Assembly: GCF_024764775.1 (NCBI RefSeq)
Contig: NZ_JALIGC010000039.1
Coordinates: 310,001-374,000 of the forward strand
Length of the DNA: 64,000 nucleotides
DNA from: Scandinavium manionii
Lineage (GTDB): Bacteria > Pseudomonadota > Gammaproteobacteria > Enterobacterales > Enterobacteriaceae
Reading direction: 5' to 3'
Numbering within the stretch: position 1 is the first letter of the stretch; each line of letters begins with the position of its first letter. The position numbers and the translations under genes are program-made. The notes under the pieces were generated by a model. The model did not search any database. It had not been told where the DNA came from and saw nothing but the letters and a program-made list of their open reading frames with translations. Shown here piece by piece: positions 26,589-35,762 of this stretch.

Positions 26589-28874
26589 TTAGATTTTACA
26601 TGCGCCGCTTTCGCAGCCATCGTCCTGAATGGACGGTGCCATGTCGTCCTGGGCATCTTCTGCGCCATCACGGGTGTTGTGATAGTACAGGGTTTTCACG
26701 CCAAATTTATAGGCATTGAGCAGGTCTTTGAGCAGTTGCTGCATCGGCACTTTACCAGACGGGAAACGTGTCGGGTCATAGTTGGTGTTTGCCGAAATCG
26801 ACTGGTCGATAAACTTCTGCATGATACCAACCAGTTGCAGATAACCGTCGTTGTTTGGCATTTCCCACAGCAGCTCGTAGCTGTTCTGTAGCTTTTCGTA
26901 ATCCGGAACAACCTGGCGCAGGATCCCATCTTTCGACGCTTTGATGCTGACGTGGCCGCGCGGCGGCTCGATGCCGTTAGTGGCGTTAGAGATCTGCGAA
27001 GAGGTCTCAGACGGCATCAGGGCAGACAGCGTGGAGTTACGCAGACCGTGGGTTTTGATCGACTCACGCAGACCATCCCAGTCGTAGTGCAGCGGCTCGT
27101 TAACGATAGCGTCCAGGTCTTTCTTGTAGGTATCGATCGGCAGAATGCCTTTCGCGTAAGTGGTTTCGTTAAACCACGGGCATGCGCCTTGCTCCTTCGC
27201 CAGTTCGTTTGAGGCTTTCAGCAGGTAATACTGAATGGCTTCAAACGTTTTGTGGGTCAGGTTGTTGCCGCTGCCATCGGAGTAACGTTTACCGTTTTTC
27301 GCCAGGTAGTAAGCGAAGTTGATAACGCCAATGCCGAGAGTACGACGGCCCATTGCGCCACGTTTTGCCGCCAGAATTGGGTAGTCCTGATAATCGAGCA
27401 GGGCATCCAGCGCACGAACCGCCAGAATCGCCAGCTCTTCCAGATCGTCCAGGCTGTCAATCGCGCCGAGGTTGAACGCCGACAGCGTACACAGGGCAAT
27501 TTCACCGTTTTCGTCGTTCACATCGTCCAGCGGTTTGGTTGGCAGGGCGATTTCCAGGCACAGGTTAGACTGACGCACGGGGGCGATAACCGGATCAAAC
27601 GGGCTGTGAGTGTTGCAGTGGTCAACGTTCTGGATGTAGATACGGCCAGTAGAGGCACGTTCCTGCATCACCAGAGAGAACAGTTCAACCGCTTTGATGC
27701 GCTGCTTGCGGATGCTGGTGTCTTTTTCGTATTTCACATACAGACGTTCAAACTCGTCCTGATTGGCGAAGAACGCGTCGTACAGGCCTGGTACGTCGGA
27801 CGGGCTGAACAGGGTGATGTCTTCACCTCTCAGCAGACGGGTATACATCAGTTTGTTGATCTGTACGCCGTAGTCCATGTGACGCACGCGGTTCGCTTCG
27901 GTACCACGGTTGTTTTTCAGCACCAGCAGGCTTTCAACTTCCAGGTGCCACATTGGGTAGAACAGTGTAGCTGCACCGCCACGCACGCCGCCCTGAGAGC
28001 AGGATTTTACCGCAGTCTGGAAGTGTTTGTAGAACGGGATACAGCCGGTATGGAACGCTTCACCGCCACGAATTGGGCTGCCCAGCGCACGGATGCGACC
28101 GGCGTTGATGCCGATACCGGCGCGCTGAGAAACATATTTCACGATGGCGCTGGAGGTGGCGTTGATGGAGTCGAGGCTGTCGCCGCACTCGATCAGCACG
28201 CAAGAGCTGAACTGGCGCGTCGGGGTACGCACGCCGGACATAATTGGCGTCGGCAGCGAAATCTTGAAGGTGGATACCGCGTCATAAAAACGCTTCACGT
28301 AGTCCAGACGGGTTTCACGCGGATAGTTGGAGAACAGGCACGCGGCGACCAGGATATACAGGAACTGCGCACTCTCGTAGATTTCGCCGGTCACGCGGTT
28401 CTGGACCAGGTATTTGCCTTCCAGCTGTTTCACCGCAGCGTAGGAGAAGTTCATATCGCGCCAGTGGTCGATAAAACCGTCCATCTGCTTGAACTCTTCT
28501 TCCGTGTAGTCTTCCAGCAGATGACTGTCGTATTTACCCAGTTCAACCATGTTGACGACGTGGGTGTACAGCGCCGGCGGTTCAAACTGACCGTATGCTT
28601 TCTTACGCAGATGGAAAATCGCCAGGCGCGCGGCCAGGTACTGATAATCAGGGGCATCACGGGAAATCAGATCCGCAGCGGCCTTGATGATGGTCTCATG
28701 GATGTCGGCGGTTTTGATGCCGTCATAGAACTGGATGTGAGAGCGCAGTTCAACCTGAGAAATGGAAACGTTGTTCAGCCCTTCGGCCGCCCAGTCCAGC
28801 ACGCGATGAATTTTATCGAGATTGATTTGCTCAGTCCCGCCATCACGCTTAGTCACCATCAGACGCTGATTCAT
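26589..28874 (-). CDS. nrdA: Ribonucleoside-diphosphate reductase 1, alpha subunit
   Basis: The catalytic subunit of class Ia ribonucleotide reductase, which reduces NDPs to dNDPs. 761 residues as in E. coli. The ATP-cone is N-terminal (about 5-95). The redox Cys lies in TRQFSSCVLIECGDS. The active-site stretch RQSNLCLEIALPT holds Asn/Cys/Glu, and the second redox Cys lies in GEIALCTLSAFNLG. The C-terminal thioredoxin-reducible pair is in DDGCESGACKI. Upstream lie paired NrdR-like boxes and two perfect DnaA boxes. It is first in nrdA-nrdB-yfaE. Confidence 0.98.
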   Translation of the reverse strand: MNQRLMVTKRDGGTEQINLDKIHRVLDWAAEGLNNVSISQVELRSHIQFYDGIKTADIHETIIKAAADLISRDAPDYQYLAARLAIFHLRKKAYGQFEPPALYTHVVNMVELGKYDSHLLEDYTEEEFKQMDGFIDHWRDMNFSYAAVKQLEGKYLVQNRVTGEIYESAQFLYILVAACLFSNYPRETRLDYVKRFYDAVSTFKISLPTPIMSGVRTPTRQFSSCVLIECGDSLDSINATSSAIVKYVSQRAGIGINAGRIRALGSPIRGGEAFHTGCIPFYKHFQTAVKSCSQGGVRGGAATLFYPMWHLEVESLLVLKNNRGTEANRVRHMDYGVQINKLMYTRLLRGEDITLFSPSDVPGLYDAFFANQDEFERLYVKYEKDTSIRKQRIKAVELFSLVMQERASTGRIYIQNVDHCNTHSPFDPVIAPVRQSNLCLEIALPTKPLDDVNDENGEIALCTLSAFNLGAIDSLDDLEELAILAVRALDALLDYQDYPILAAKRGAMGRRTLGIGVINFAYYLAKNGKRYSDGSGNNLTHKTFEAIQYYLLKASNELAKEQGACPWFNETTYAKGILPIDTYKKDLDAIVNEPLHYDWDGLRESIKTHGLRNSTLSALMPSETSSQISNATNGIEPPRGHVSIKASKDGILRQVVPDYEKLQNSYELLWEMPNNDGYLQLVGIMQKFIDQSISANTNYDPTRFPSGKVPMQQLLKDLLNAYKFGVKTLYYHNTRDGAEDAQDDMAPSIQDDGCESGACKI

Positions 28875-28916
28875 GTGCTTTTTTACCTGTCCGTGAAATG
28901 GAAAAATATCCCCCGC

Positions 28917-28925
28917 TTATCCACA
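28917..28925 (+). promoter_or_regulatory. DnaA box upstream of nrdA (1)
   Basis: TTATCCACA is a perfect 9-base DnaA box, 43 bp upstream of the nrdA ATG. Paired with the inverted copy at 28947-28955. DnaA control of nrdAB is established in E. coli. Confidence 0.75.
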
Positions 28926-28946
28926 AAATGCCGTTGTGGCTAACTC

Positions 28947-28955
28947 TGTGGATAA
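28947..28955 (-). promoter_or_regulatory. DnaA box upstream of nrdA (2)
   Basis: TGTGGATAA, the exact reverse complement of TTATCCACA, 21 bp from the first box in inverted orientation. It lies just before the NrdR-like boxes. Confidence 0.75.
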
Positions 28956-29001
28956 ATACTATATGTAGGGGTTGTGCGATAAGATAAACGCTATATGGTG
29001 A
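28954..29001. promoter_or_regulatory. Paired NrdR-like boxes at the nrdA promoter
   Basis: Two similar 16-base elements, around ACTATAT (28954-28969) and GCTATAT (28986-29001), are spaced 32 bp apart, about three helical turns. That pairing and core match the NrdR box layout of ribonucleotide reductase operons. NrdR with dATP represses nrd genes in enterics. The second overlaps the likely -10 region. Confidence 0.6.
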
Positions 29002-29222
29002 GTATTCTAGTAAGGATTCATTTGAGTACAAGGGTTGATTTTGACGTTAACTTAAGGTTGCAAAAGGGTAGCGGAGGCTAAGTCCACGGATTGTAAGGCC
29101 TGGCGACATTGTCAATATTTGAAGAAAAAAAATAGAAATTTGATCGAGTGCTGATTTCTTCAACGAGAAGGTGAATTGCGCAACAGGATGCTGCGCAAAC
29201 TTTATAAGAATAATGGATGACG
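29002..29222. other. Noncoding AT-rich spacer upstream of the nrdA promoter, with ubiG 3' hairpin
   Basis: The space between the nrdA promoter sites and the ubiG stop has no credible gene. It holds an AT-rich tract and a hairpin, TTGCGCA (29176-29182) with TGCGCAA (29192-29198). The hairpin lies just past the ubiG stop on the minus strand and may be a weak terminator; no T run follows it. E. coli K-12 carries yfaL in this interval; nothing like it is present. Confidence 0.5.
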
Positions 29223-29948
29223 TCAGTCGTTTTTTGCCGTTGTATGCAACATGTAATTAACATCAACACCCGGCGCGAGCGTAAAGTGATTCGTGACCGG
29301 ATTGTAGTGCAGGCCGATGATATGACGTTCCTGCAGACAGGTTTGGTCGACCCAGCCCAGCAGCTCGGCGGGTTTGATGAACTTCTTCACGTCGTGGGTG
29401 CCTTTTGGCACCATGTTTAAGACATATTCTGCACCCACGACGGCCATCAGCCACGCTTTGCCGTTGCGGTTGATGGTGGAGAAAAAGACCTGACCGCCGG
29501 GCTTCACCAGCTTCGCACAGGCATTCACCACGGACTGCGGGTCCGGTACGTGTTCAAGCATTTCCATGCAGGTCACGACGTCGTACTGCTGCGCATGTTT
29601 CGCCGCGTGGTCTTCCACGGTTTCCTGAACGTAATCCACTTGAATGCCGGTTTCCAGCGCATGCAAACGCGCGACCTGCAACGGTTCAAAGCCCATATCC
29701 AGCCCGGTAACGGTGGCACCTTCACGCGCCATGCTTTCGGCGAGGATCCCGCCGCCGCAGCCGACATCCAGCACTTTCTTGCCAAACAACCCGCCTGAAC
29801 GGTTGCTGATGTAGCCCAGACGCAGCGGATTAATGCGGTGCAGTGGTTTAAATTCCCCTTCCAGGTCCCACCAGCGTGAGGCGACGGCTTCGAATTTTGC
29901 AATTTCGTCGTGATCGACGTTAGCCACCGGCTGTTTTTCGGCATTCAT
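29223..29948 (-). CDS. ubiG: Ubiquinone biosynthesis O-methyltransferase UbiG
   Basis: An S-adenosylmethionine-dependent methyltransferase that performs both O-methylations of the ubiquinone ring. 241 residues (240 in E. coli). Motif I is VLDVGCGGGILAESMA, followed by TGLDMGFEPL. The catalytic-domain segments CMEMLEHVPDP and FFSTINRN are present. The ATG at 29948 matches the family N-terminus (MNAEKQPVANVDHDEIAKF); a longer frame extends into the gyrA promoter region. It is divergent from gyrA. Confidence 0.96.
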   Translation of the reverse strand: MNAEKQPVANVDHDEIAKFEAVASRWWDLEGEFKPLHRINPLRLGYISNRSGGLFGKKVLDVGCGGGILAESMAREGATVTGLDMGFEPLQVARLHALETGIQVDYVQETVEDHAAKHAQQYDVVTCMEMLEHVPDPQSVVNACAKLVKPGGQVFFSTINRNGKAWLMAVVGAEYVLNMVPKGTHDVKKFIKPAELLGWVDQTCLQERHIIGLHYNPVTNHFTLAPGVDVNYMLHTTAKND

Positions 29949-30031
29949 GGGTACATTGACTCCTTTTCTTATCAGGTCTGTGAGTATATCAGCACCCCGG
30001 CGCGAATAAAGCGCCGTGCTGGTACATAGGT

Positions 30032-30062
30032 TTACCTCAATCACGTCGGCTGTGTTATAATT
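30032..30062 (+). promoter_or_regulatory. gyrA promoter
   Basis: A perfect -10 TATAAT (30057-30062) with a -35-like TTTACC (30032-30037) and a 19-bp spacer. The spacer is long, which fits a supercoiling-sensitive gyrase promoter. The -10 is 44 bp upstream of the gyrA ATG. Confidence 0.65.
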
Positions 30063-30105
30063 TGCGACCTTTGAATCCGGGAAACAGTAGAGGGATAGCG
30101 GTTAG

Positions 30106-32742
30106 ATGAGCGACCTTGCGAGAGAAATTACACCGGTCAACATTGAGGAAGAGCTTAAGAGCTCGTATCTGGATTACGCGATGTCCGTTATTGTCGGCCG
30201 CGCACTGCCAGATGTCCGAGATGGACTCAAGCCGGTACACCGTCGCGTACTTTACGCCATGAATGTATTGGGCAACGACTGGAATAAAGCCTACAAAAAA
30301 TCTGCCCGCGTCGTGGGTGACGTCATCGGTAAATACCACCCTCATGGTGATACCGCCGTTTACGACACCATCGTCCGTATGGCGCAACCATTCTCCCTGC
30401 GTTACATGCTGGTCGACGGCCAAGGTAACTTCGGTTCAGTAGACGGCGACTCCGCCGCAGCGATGCGTTATACGGAAATCCGTATGTCGAAAATCGCCCA
30501 TGAACTGATGGCCGACCTGGAAAAAGACACCGTTGATTTCGTCGATAACTACGACGGCACCGAACGTATTCCAGACGTTATGCCAACCAAGATCCCGAAC
30601 CTGTTAGTTAACGGTTCGTCCGGTATCGCGGTGGGTATGGCAACGAACATTCCGCCACATAACATTACCGAAGTCATTAACGGCTGCCTGGCTTACATTG
30701 ACGATGAAGACATCACCGTCGAAGGGCTGATGGAACACATCCCAGGGCCTGACTTCCCGACCGCAGCTATCATCAATGGCCGTCGTGGCATTGAAGAAGC
30801 CTATCGTACCGGTCGCGGTAAAATCTATATTCGCGCCCGTGCGGAAGTCGAAGCTGACGCCAAAACTGGCCGTGAAACCATCATCGTGCACGAAATTCCT
30901 TATCAGGTGAACAAAGCTCGCCTGATCGAGAAAATCGCCGAGCTGGTAAAAGACAAACGCGTGGAAGGTATCAGCGCGCTGCGTGACGAGTCTGATAAAG
31001 ACGGTATGCGCATCGTGATTGAAATCAAACGTGACGCGGTGGGTGAAGTGGTTCTGAACAACCTCTACTCCCAGACTCAGCTGCAGACCTCTTTCGGTAT
31101 CAACATGGTTGCTCTGCACCATGGTCAGCCGAAGATCATGAACCTGAAAGACATCCTTTCCGCGTTCGTGCGTCACCGCCGCGAAGTCGTCACCCGTCGT
31201 ACCATCTTCGAATTGCGTAAAGCACGCGACCGGGCGCACATCCTTGAAGCGCTGGCTATCGCGCTGGCAAACATCGAACCGATCATTGAAATGATCCGTC
31301 GTGCGCCAACGCCTGCGGAAGCAAAAGCTGCGCTGATTGCACAGCCATGGGCTCTGGGCAACGTTTCCGCGATGCTGGAACGTGCCGGCGATGACGCTGC
31401 ACGTCCGGAGTGGCTGGAGCCGCAGTTCGGTATTCACGACGGTAAGTATTTCCTGACCGAACAGCAGGCTCAGGCGATTCTGGATCTGCGTCTGCAGAAA
31501 CTGACCGGCCTGGAGCATGAAAAACTGCTCGACGAGTATAAAGAGCTGCTGGAACAGATAGCGGAGCTGCTACACATTCTGGGCAGCGCTGACCGTCTGA
31601 TGGAAGTGATTCGTGAAGAGCTGGAACTTGTTCGCGAGCAGTTCGGCGACCAGCGTCGTACCGAAATCACGGCCAACACTGCAGACATCAACATCGAAGA
31701 CCTGATCAACCAGGAAGACGTTGTTGTGACCCTGTCTCACCAGGGCTACGTGAAATACCAGCCGCTGACCGATTACGAAGCTCAGCGCCGCGGTGGCAAA
31801 GGTAAATCAGCCGCCCGTATTAAAGAAGAAGACTTTATCGACCGCCTGCTGGTCGCCAACACCCATGACACCATTCTGCTGTTCTCCAGCCGTGGTCGTC
31901 TGTACTGGATGAAGGTTTATCAGTTGCCAGAAGCAAGCCGTGGTGCGCGTGGACGTCCAATCGTCAACCTGCTGCCGCTGGAAGCGAACGAACGTATCAC
32001 CGCCATTCTGCCGGTGCGTGAATACGAAGAGGGCGTTAACGTCTTCATGGCGACCGCCAGCGGTACCGTCAAGAAAACGGCGCTGACCGAGTTCAGCCGT
32101 CCGCGTTCTGCCGGTATCATTGCGGTGAACCTGAAAGAAGACGATGAGTTGATTGGCGTTGACCTGACCAACGGTAACGATGAAGCGATGCTGTTCTCCG
32201 CCGCCGGTAAAGTGGTGCGCTTTAAAGAGAGTGCAGTGCGTGCCATGGGCCGTACGGCGACTGGTGTTCGCGGTATCAAACTGGCCGGTGAAGACAAAGT
32301 CGTGTCGCTGATTATCCCACGCGGTGAAGGGGCGGTTCTGACCGTGACCCAGAACGGCTACGGTAAGCGTACTTCTGAAACCGAATACCCAACTAAGTCT
32401 CGCGGCACGCAGGGCGTTATCTCGATCAAAGTGACCGAGCGTAATGGTTCTGTGGTAGGCGCAGTACAGGTTGTGGATAGCGACCAGATCATGATGATAA
32501 CCGATGCCGGTACGCTGGTGCGTACCCGCGTTTCGGAAGTCAGCGTGGTTGGCCGTAACACCCAGGGCGTTATCCTCATCCGCACCGCGGAAGATGAAAA
32601 CGTAGTGGGTCTGCAGCGTGTTGCTGAACCGGTTGACGAAGAAGAACTCGACGCTATCGACGGCAGCGTTGCCGAAGGTGACGATGAGATCGCTCCGGAA
32701 GTGGAATCTGACGACGATGTAGCCGATGACGCAGACGAGTAA
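30106..32742 (+). CDS. gyrA: DNA gyrase subunit A
   Basis: The DNA-cleaving subunit of gyrase, 878 residues. The catalytic pair Arg121-Tyr122 lies in SAAAMRYTEIRMS. The quinolone-determining region reads GKYHPHGDTAVYDT, with Thr at 83 and Asp at 87. The GyrA box QRRGGKG begins the C-terminal DNA-wrapping domain near residue 560, and the protein ends in the usual acidic tail. An AGAGGG ribosome site precedes the ATG. In K-12 the ato genes lie between gyrA and rcsC; here rcsC follows directly after a terminator. Confidence 0.98.
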   Translation: MSDLAREITPVNIEEELKSSYLDYAMSVIVGRALPDVRDGLKPVHRRVLYAMNVLGNDWNKAYKKSARVVGDVIGKYHPHGDTAVYDTIVRMAQPFSLRYMLVDGQGNFGSVDGDSAAAMRYTEIRMSKIAHELMADLEKDTVDFVDNYDGTERIPDVMPTKIPNLLVNGSSGIAVGMATNIPPHNITEVINGCLAYIDDEDITVEGLMEHIPGPDFPTAAIINGRRGIEEAYRTGRGKIYIRARAEVEADAKTGRETIIVHEIPYQVNKARLIEKIAELVKDKRVEGISALRDESDKDGMRIVIEIKRDAVGEVVLNNLYSQTQLQTSFGINMVALHHGQPKIMNLKDILSAFVRHRREVVTRRTIFELRKARDRAHILEALAIALANIEPIIEMIRRAPTPAEAKAALIAQPWALGNVSAMLERAGDDAARPEWLEPQFGIHDGKYFLTEQQAQAILDLRLQKLTGLEHEKLLDEYKELLEQIAELLHILGSADRLMEVIREELELVREQFGDQRRTEITANTADINIEDLINQEDVVVTLSHQGYVKYQPLTDYEAQRRGGKGKSAARIKEEDFIDRLLVANTHDTILLFSSRGRLYWMKVYQLPEASRGARGRPIVNLLPLEANERITAILPVREYEEGVNVFMATASGTVKKTALTEFSRPRSAGIIAVNLKEDDELIGVDLTNGNDEAMLFSAAGKVVRFKESAVRAMGRTATGVRGIKLAGEDKVVSLIIPRGEGAVLTVTQNGYGKRTSETEYPTKSRGTQGVISIKVTERNGSVVGAVQVVDSDQIMMITDAGTLVRTRVSEVSVVGRNTQGVILIRTAEDENVVGLQRVAEPVDEEELDAIDGSVAEGDDEIAPEVESDDDVADDADE

Positions 32743-32771
32743 TTGTCTGAAATAATCGCCTGAAGTCAGTG

Positions 32772-32801
32772 AAAAGGGCCAGTGAAAACTGGCCCTTTTT
32801 C
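32772..32801 (+). terminator. Terminator of gyrA
   Basis: AAAAGGGCCAGT-GAAA-ACTGGCCCTTTTT is a perfect stem with a GAAA loop and a T tract, 30 bp after the gyrA stop. A strong Rho-independent terminator. Confidence 0.92.
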
Positions 32802-32870
32802 TTTGAACGTTGCGAGGGTAGAGATTTACCGCTACCTTAATCCCATCTTTTGCATGTACACGGCCAAACG

Positions 32871-35717
32871 TTGAAATACCTCGTCTCTTTTCGCACGACT
32901 CTGAAAGTTTCCCGCTATCTTTTCCGGGCGCTGGCGCTGTTGCTCTGGCTGCTGATTGCCCTCGTCTCGGCGTTCTACATTGTGAATTCGCTGCACACCA
33001 AAGAGGCGGAGATACGTCAGGAATTTAACCTCAGCTACGATCAGGCCCAGCGCTACATTCAGCGCACGTCAGACGTGATGAAAGAGCTGAAGTACATTGC
33101 GGAAAATCGACTGAGCGTGGAAAACGGCGTGATGTCCTCACGCACGGCGAAAGACGATACCGAAGTCCCCGAATTTGAGCCACTGTTCCAGGATTCCGAC
33201 TGCGGCGCACTGAGCAGTAGCTGGCGCGGCTCGCTAGAGTCGCTGGCGTGGTTCATGCGCTACTGGCGCGACAATTTCTCTGCGGCTTACGATCTTAATC
33301 GCGTGTTCCTGATTGGCAGCGACAATCTCTGTATGGCGAACTTTGGCCTGCGCGATATGCCGATGGAACATGAGCAGGCGCTGAAAATCCTGCATGAGCG
33401 GATCATGAAATACCGCAATGCGCCACAGGATGAGCGCGGCAATAACCTGTTCTGGATTAGCCAGGGCCCGCGTCCGGGCGTGGGCTATTTCTATGCGCTG
33501 ACGCCGGTGTATCTCGCCAACCGCCTACAGGCGCTGCTCGGCATTGAACAAACCATCCGCATGGAAAACTTCTTCACGCCGGGCAGTATGCCAATGGGCG
33601 TGACCATTCTGGATGAAAGCGGCCAGCCGTTGATTTCCCTCACTGGCGGCGAAAGTAAACTGAAAATCGACCCGCACTGGATGCAGGAACGCGCCTGGTT
33701 TGGCTATACGTCGGGCTTCCGCGAGCTGGTGCTGAAGAAAAGCCTACCGCCGTCTTCGCTGAGTATTGTCTACTCGGTACCAGTGGATTTGGTTCTCGAG
33801 CGGATAAGAATGCTTATCCTCAACGCCTTACTGCTGAATATTCTGACCGGCGTGGCGCTGTTTACCCTGGCGCGAATGTACGAACGCCGGATTTTCCTGC
33901 CTGCCGAAGCTGATGCGCAGCGCCTGGAGGAGCACGAACAATTCAACCGTAAAATTGTGGCGTCTGCCCCGGTCGGGATTTGTATTCTGCGCACCCTGGA
34001 CGGGACCAACATCCTGAGTAACGAGCTGGCGCATAATTACCTGAATATGTTGACCCACGAGGACCGACAGCGGTTGACACAGATTATCTGCGGCCAGCAG
34101 GTCAACTTTGTTGATGTGCTCACCAGCAACAATACCAATCTGCAAATCAGCTTTGTCCATTCGCGCTACCGCAATGAAAACGTGGCGATTTGCGTCCTGG
34201 TGGACGTGTCGTCGCGTGTGAAGATGGAAGAGTCATTGCAGGAAATGGCGCAGGCCGCCGAGCAGGCGAGCCAGTCGAAATCGATGTTCCTGGCGACGGT
34301 AAGCCACGAGCTGCGCACCCCGCTGTACGGCATTATCGGTAACCTCGATCTGCTGCAAACTAAAGAGCTGCCGAAGGGCGTCGACCGACTGGTGACGGCG
34401 ATGAATAACTCCTCCAGCCTGCTGCTAAAAATCATCAGCGACATTCTCGATTTCTCGAAGATTGAATCGGAGCAGCTGAAAATCGAGCCGCGCGAGTTTT
34501 CGCCGCGTGAGGTGATGAGCCACATCACAGCCAACTATCTGCCGCTGGTGGTGCGTAAACAGCTTGGGCTGTACTGCTTCGTTGAACCGGATGTGCCACA
34601 GCAGTTGTCGGGTGACCCAATGCGTTTGCAGCAGGTGATTTCCAACTTGCTAAGCAATGCGATTAAGTTCACCGACGTCGGCTGCATTATTCTGCATCTG
34701 CGCCGCGATGAGGACTATCTGAGCATTAGCGTGCGTGATACCGGGGTGGGGATTCCGGCGAAAGAAGTGGTCCGTCTGTTTGACCCGTTCTTCCAGGTCG
34801 GAACCGGCGTGCAGCGTAATTTCCAGGGAACCGGGCTGGGGCTGGCGATTTGTGAGAAGCTCATCAACATGATGGACGGCGACATTTCGGTGGATACCGA
34901 GCCGGGCATGGGCAGCCAGTTCACCATTCGTATTCCGCTGTATGGTGCGCAAAACCTGAATCCTGCCGCCATTGATGGCCTGTCCGGCAAGCGCTGCTGG
35001 CTGGCGGTACGTAATGCGTCGCTGTCGCAATTTGTCGAATCCCTGCTGTCGCGCCACTGCGTGGAAGTGATGCGCTACGAGGGCCAGACGCCACAGGCTG
35101 ACGATATGCTGATTTCCGACGACGAGCTGGCCCAGCCATGGGGCGGGCGTGGGGCGATTATATTCTGCCGTCGCCATATTGGTATTCCGCTGGAACGTGC
35201 GCCGGGCGAGTGGATCCACAGTGTGGCATCACCGCATGAACTGCTGGCGCTGCTGGGCCGAATTTACAGTATTGAAGTCGAAACTGCTGAAAACGGTGGA
35301 GCGCTGCCTTCGGTGGAAAACACCGCCGATACCAACGATGACATGATGATTCTGGTCGTCGACGATCATCCTATCAACCGCCGGTTGCTGGCCGATCAGC
35401 TCGGATCCCTTGGCTATCAGTGCAAAACCGCCAATGACGGCGTCGATGCGCTGAATGTGCTCAGCAAAAACCATATCGATATCGTGCTCAGCGACGTCAA
35501 CATGCCAAATATGGACGGTTATCGTCTCACGCAGCGAATCCGTCAGTTGGGCTTAACGCTGCCGGTTGTGGGCGTGACGGCGAATGCGCTGGCGGAAGAG
35601 AAGCAGCGTTGTCTGGAATCAGGTATGGATAGCTGCCTGTCGAAACCGGTGACGCTGGATGTGATTAAGCAGACGCTGGCGGTCTATGCAGCACGGGTCC
35701 GAAAGGCAAGAAAGTAG
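32871..35717 (+). CDS. rcsC: Rcs phosphorelay hybrid sensor kinase RcsC
   Basis: The inner-membrane hybrid kinase of the Rcs envelope-stress relay. 948 residues. Membrane segments lie near 20-42 and 315-335, flanking a periplasmic domain. The phosphoacceptor His is in TVSHELRTPLYGI (near residue 479). ATPase boxes are VISNLLSNAIKFTD and GTGLGLAICEKL. The RcsC ABL domain comes next, then a receiver with Asp875 in LSDVNMPNMDG. The TTG at 32871 was chosen because it gives Asp875, the E. coli number, and the matching N-terminus KYLVSFRTTLK. No good ribosome site is seen. It converges on rcsB. Confidence 0.94.
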   Translation: MKYLVSFRTTLKVSRYLFRALALLLWLLIALVSAFYIVNSLHTKEAEIRQEFNLSYDQAQRYIQRTSDVMKELKYIAENRLSVENGVMSSRTAKDDTEVPEFEPLFQDSDCGALSSSWRGSLESLAWFMRYWRDNFSAAYDLNRVFLIGSDNLCMANFGLRDMPMEHEQALKILHERIMKYRNAPQDERGNNLFWISQGPRPGVGYFYALTPVYLANRLQALLGIEQTIRMENFFTPGSMPMGVTILDESGQPLISLTGGESKLKIDPHWMQERAWFGYTSGFRELVLKKSLPPSSLSIVYSVPVDLVLERIRMLILNALLLNILTGVALFTLARMYERRIFLPAEADAQRLEEHEQFNRKIVASAPVGICILRTLDGTNILSNELAHNYLNMLTHEDRQRLTQIICGQQVNFVDVLTSNNTNLQISFVHSRYRNENVAICVLVDVSSRVKMEESLQEMAQAAEQASQSKSMFLATVSHELRTPLYGIIGNLDLLQTKELPKGVDRLVTAMNNSSSLLLKIISDILDFSKIESEQLKIEPREFSPREVMSHITANYLPLVVRKQLGLYCFVEPDVPQQLSGDPMRLQQVISNLLSNAIKFTDVGCIILHLRRDEDYLSISVRDTGVGIPAKEVVRLFDPFFQVGTGVQRNFQGTGLGLAICEKLINMMDGDISVDTEPGMGSQFTIRIPLYGAQNLNPAAIDGLSGKRCWLAVRNASLSQFVESLLSRHCVEVMRYEGQTPQADDMLISDDELAQPWGGRGAIIFCRRHIGIPLERAPGEWIHSVASPHELLALLGRIYSIEVETAENGGALPSVENTADTNDDMMILVVDDHPINRRLLADQLGSLGYQCKTANDGVDALNVLSKNHIDIVLSDVNMPNMDGYRLTQRIRQLGLTLPVVGVTANALAEEKQRCLESGMDSCLSKPVTLDVIKQTLAVYAARVRKARK

Positions 35718-35732
35718 AGTAGGGAGTAAGAT

Positions 35733-35754
35733 TCCCCCGGTGAGCACCGGGGGA
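35733..35754. terminator. Bidirectional hairpin between rcsC and rcsB
   Basis: TCCCCCGGT-GAGC-ACCGGGGGA is a perfect 9-bp stem between converging genes. T tracts are weak on both sides, so it may act mainly as a transcript-end stabiliser. Confidence 0.6.
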
Positions 35755-35762
35755 TGAACAGC

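Noticed and set aside
27252..28943. 563-codon open frame antisense to nrdA
   Set aside because: It is a mirror of nrdA codon structure in a GC-biased, highly expressed gene. Its translation lacks recognisable domains and it has no ribosome site; nrdA itself is fully conserved.
30604..31518. 304-codon frame antisense to gyrA
   Set aside because: gyrA reads without interruption and with expected motifs; the opposite frame shows no domain, start signal or sensible composition.
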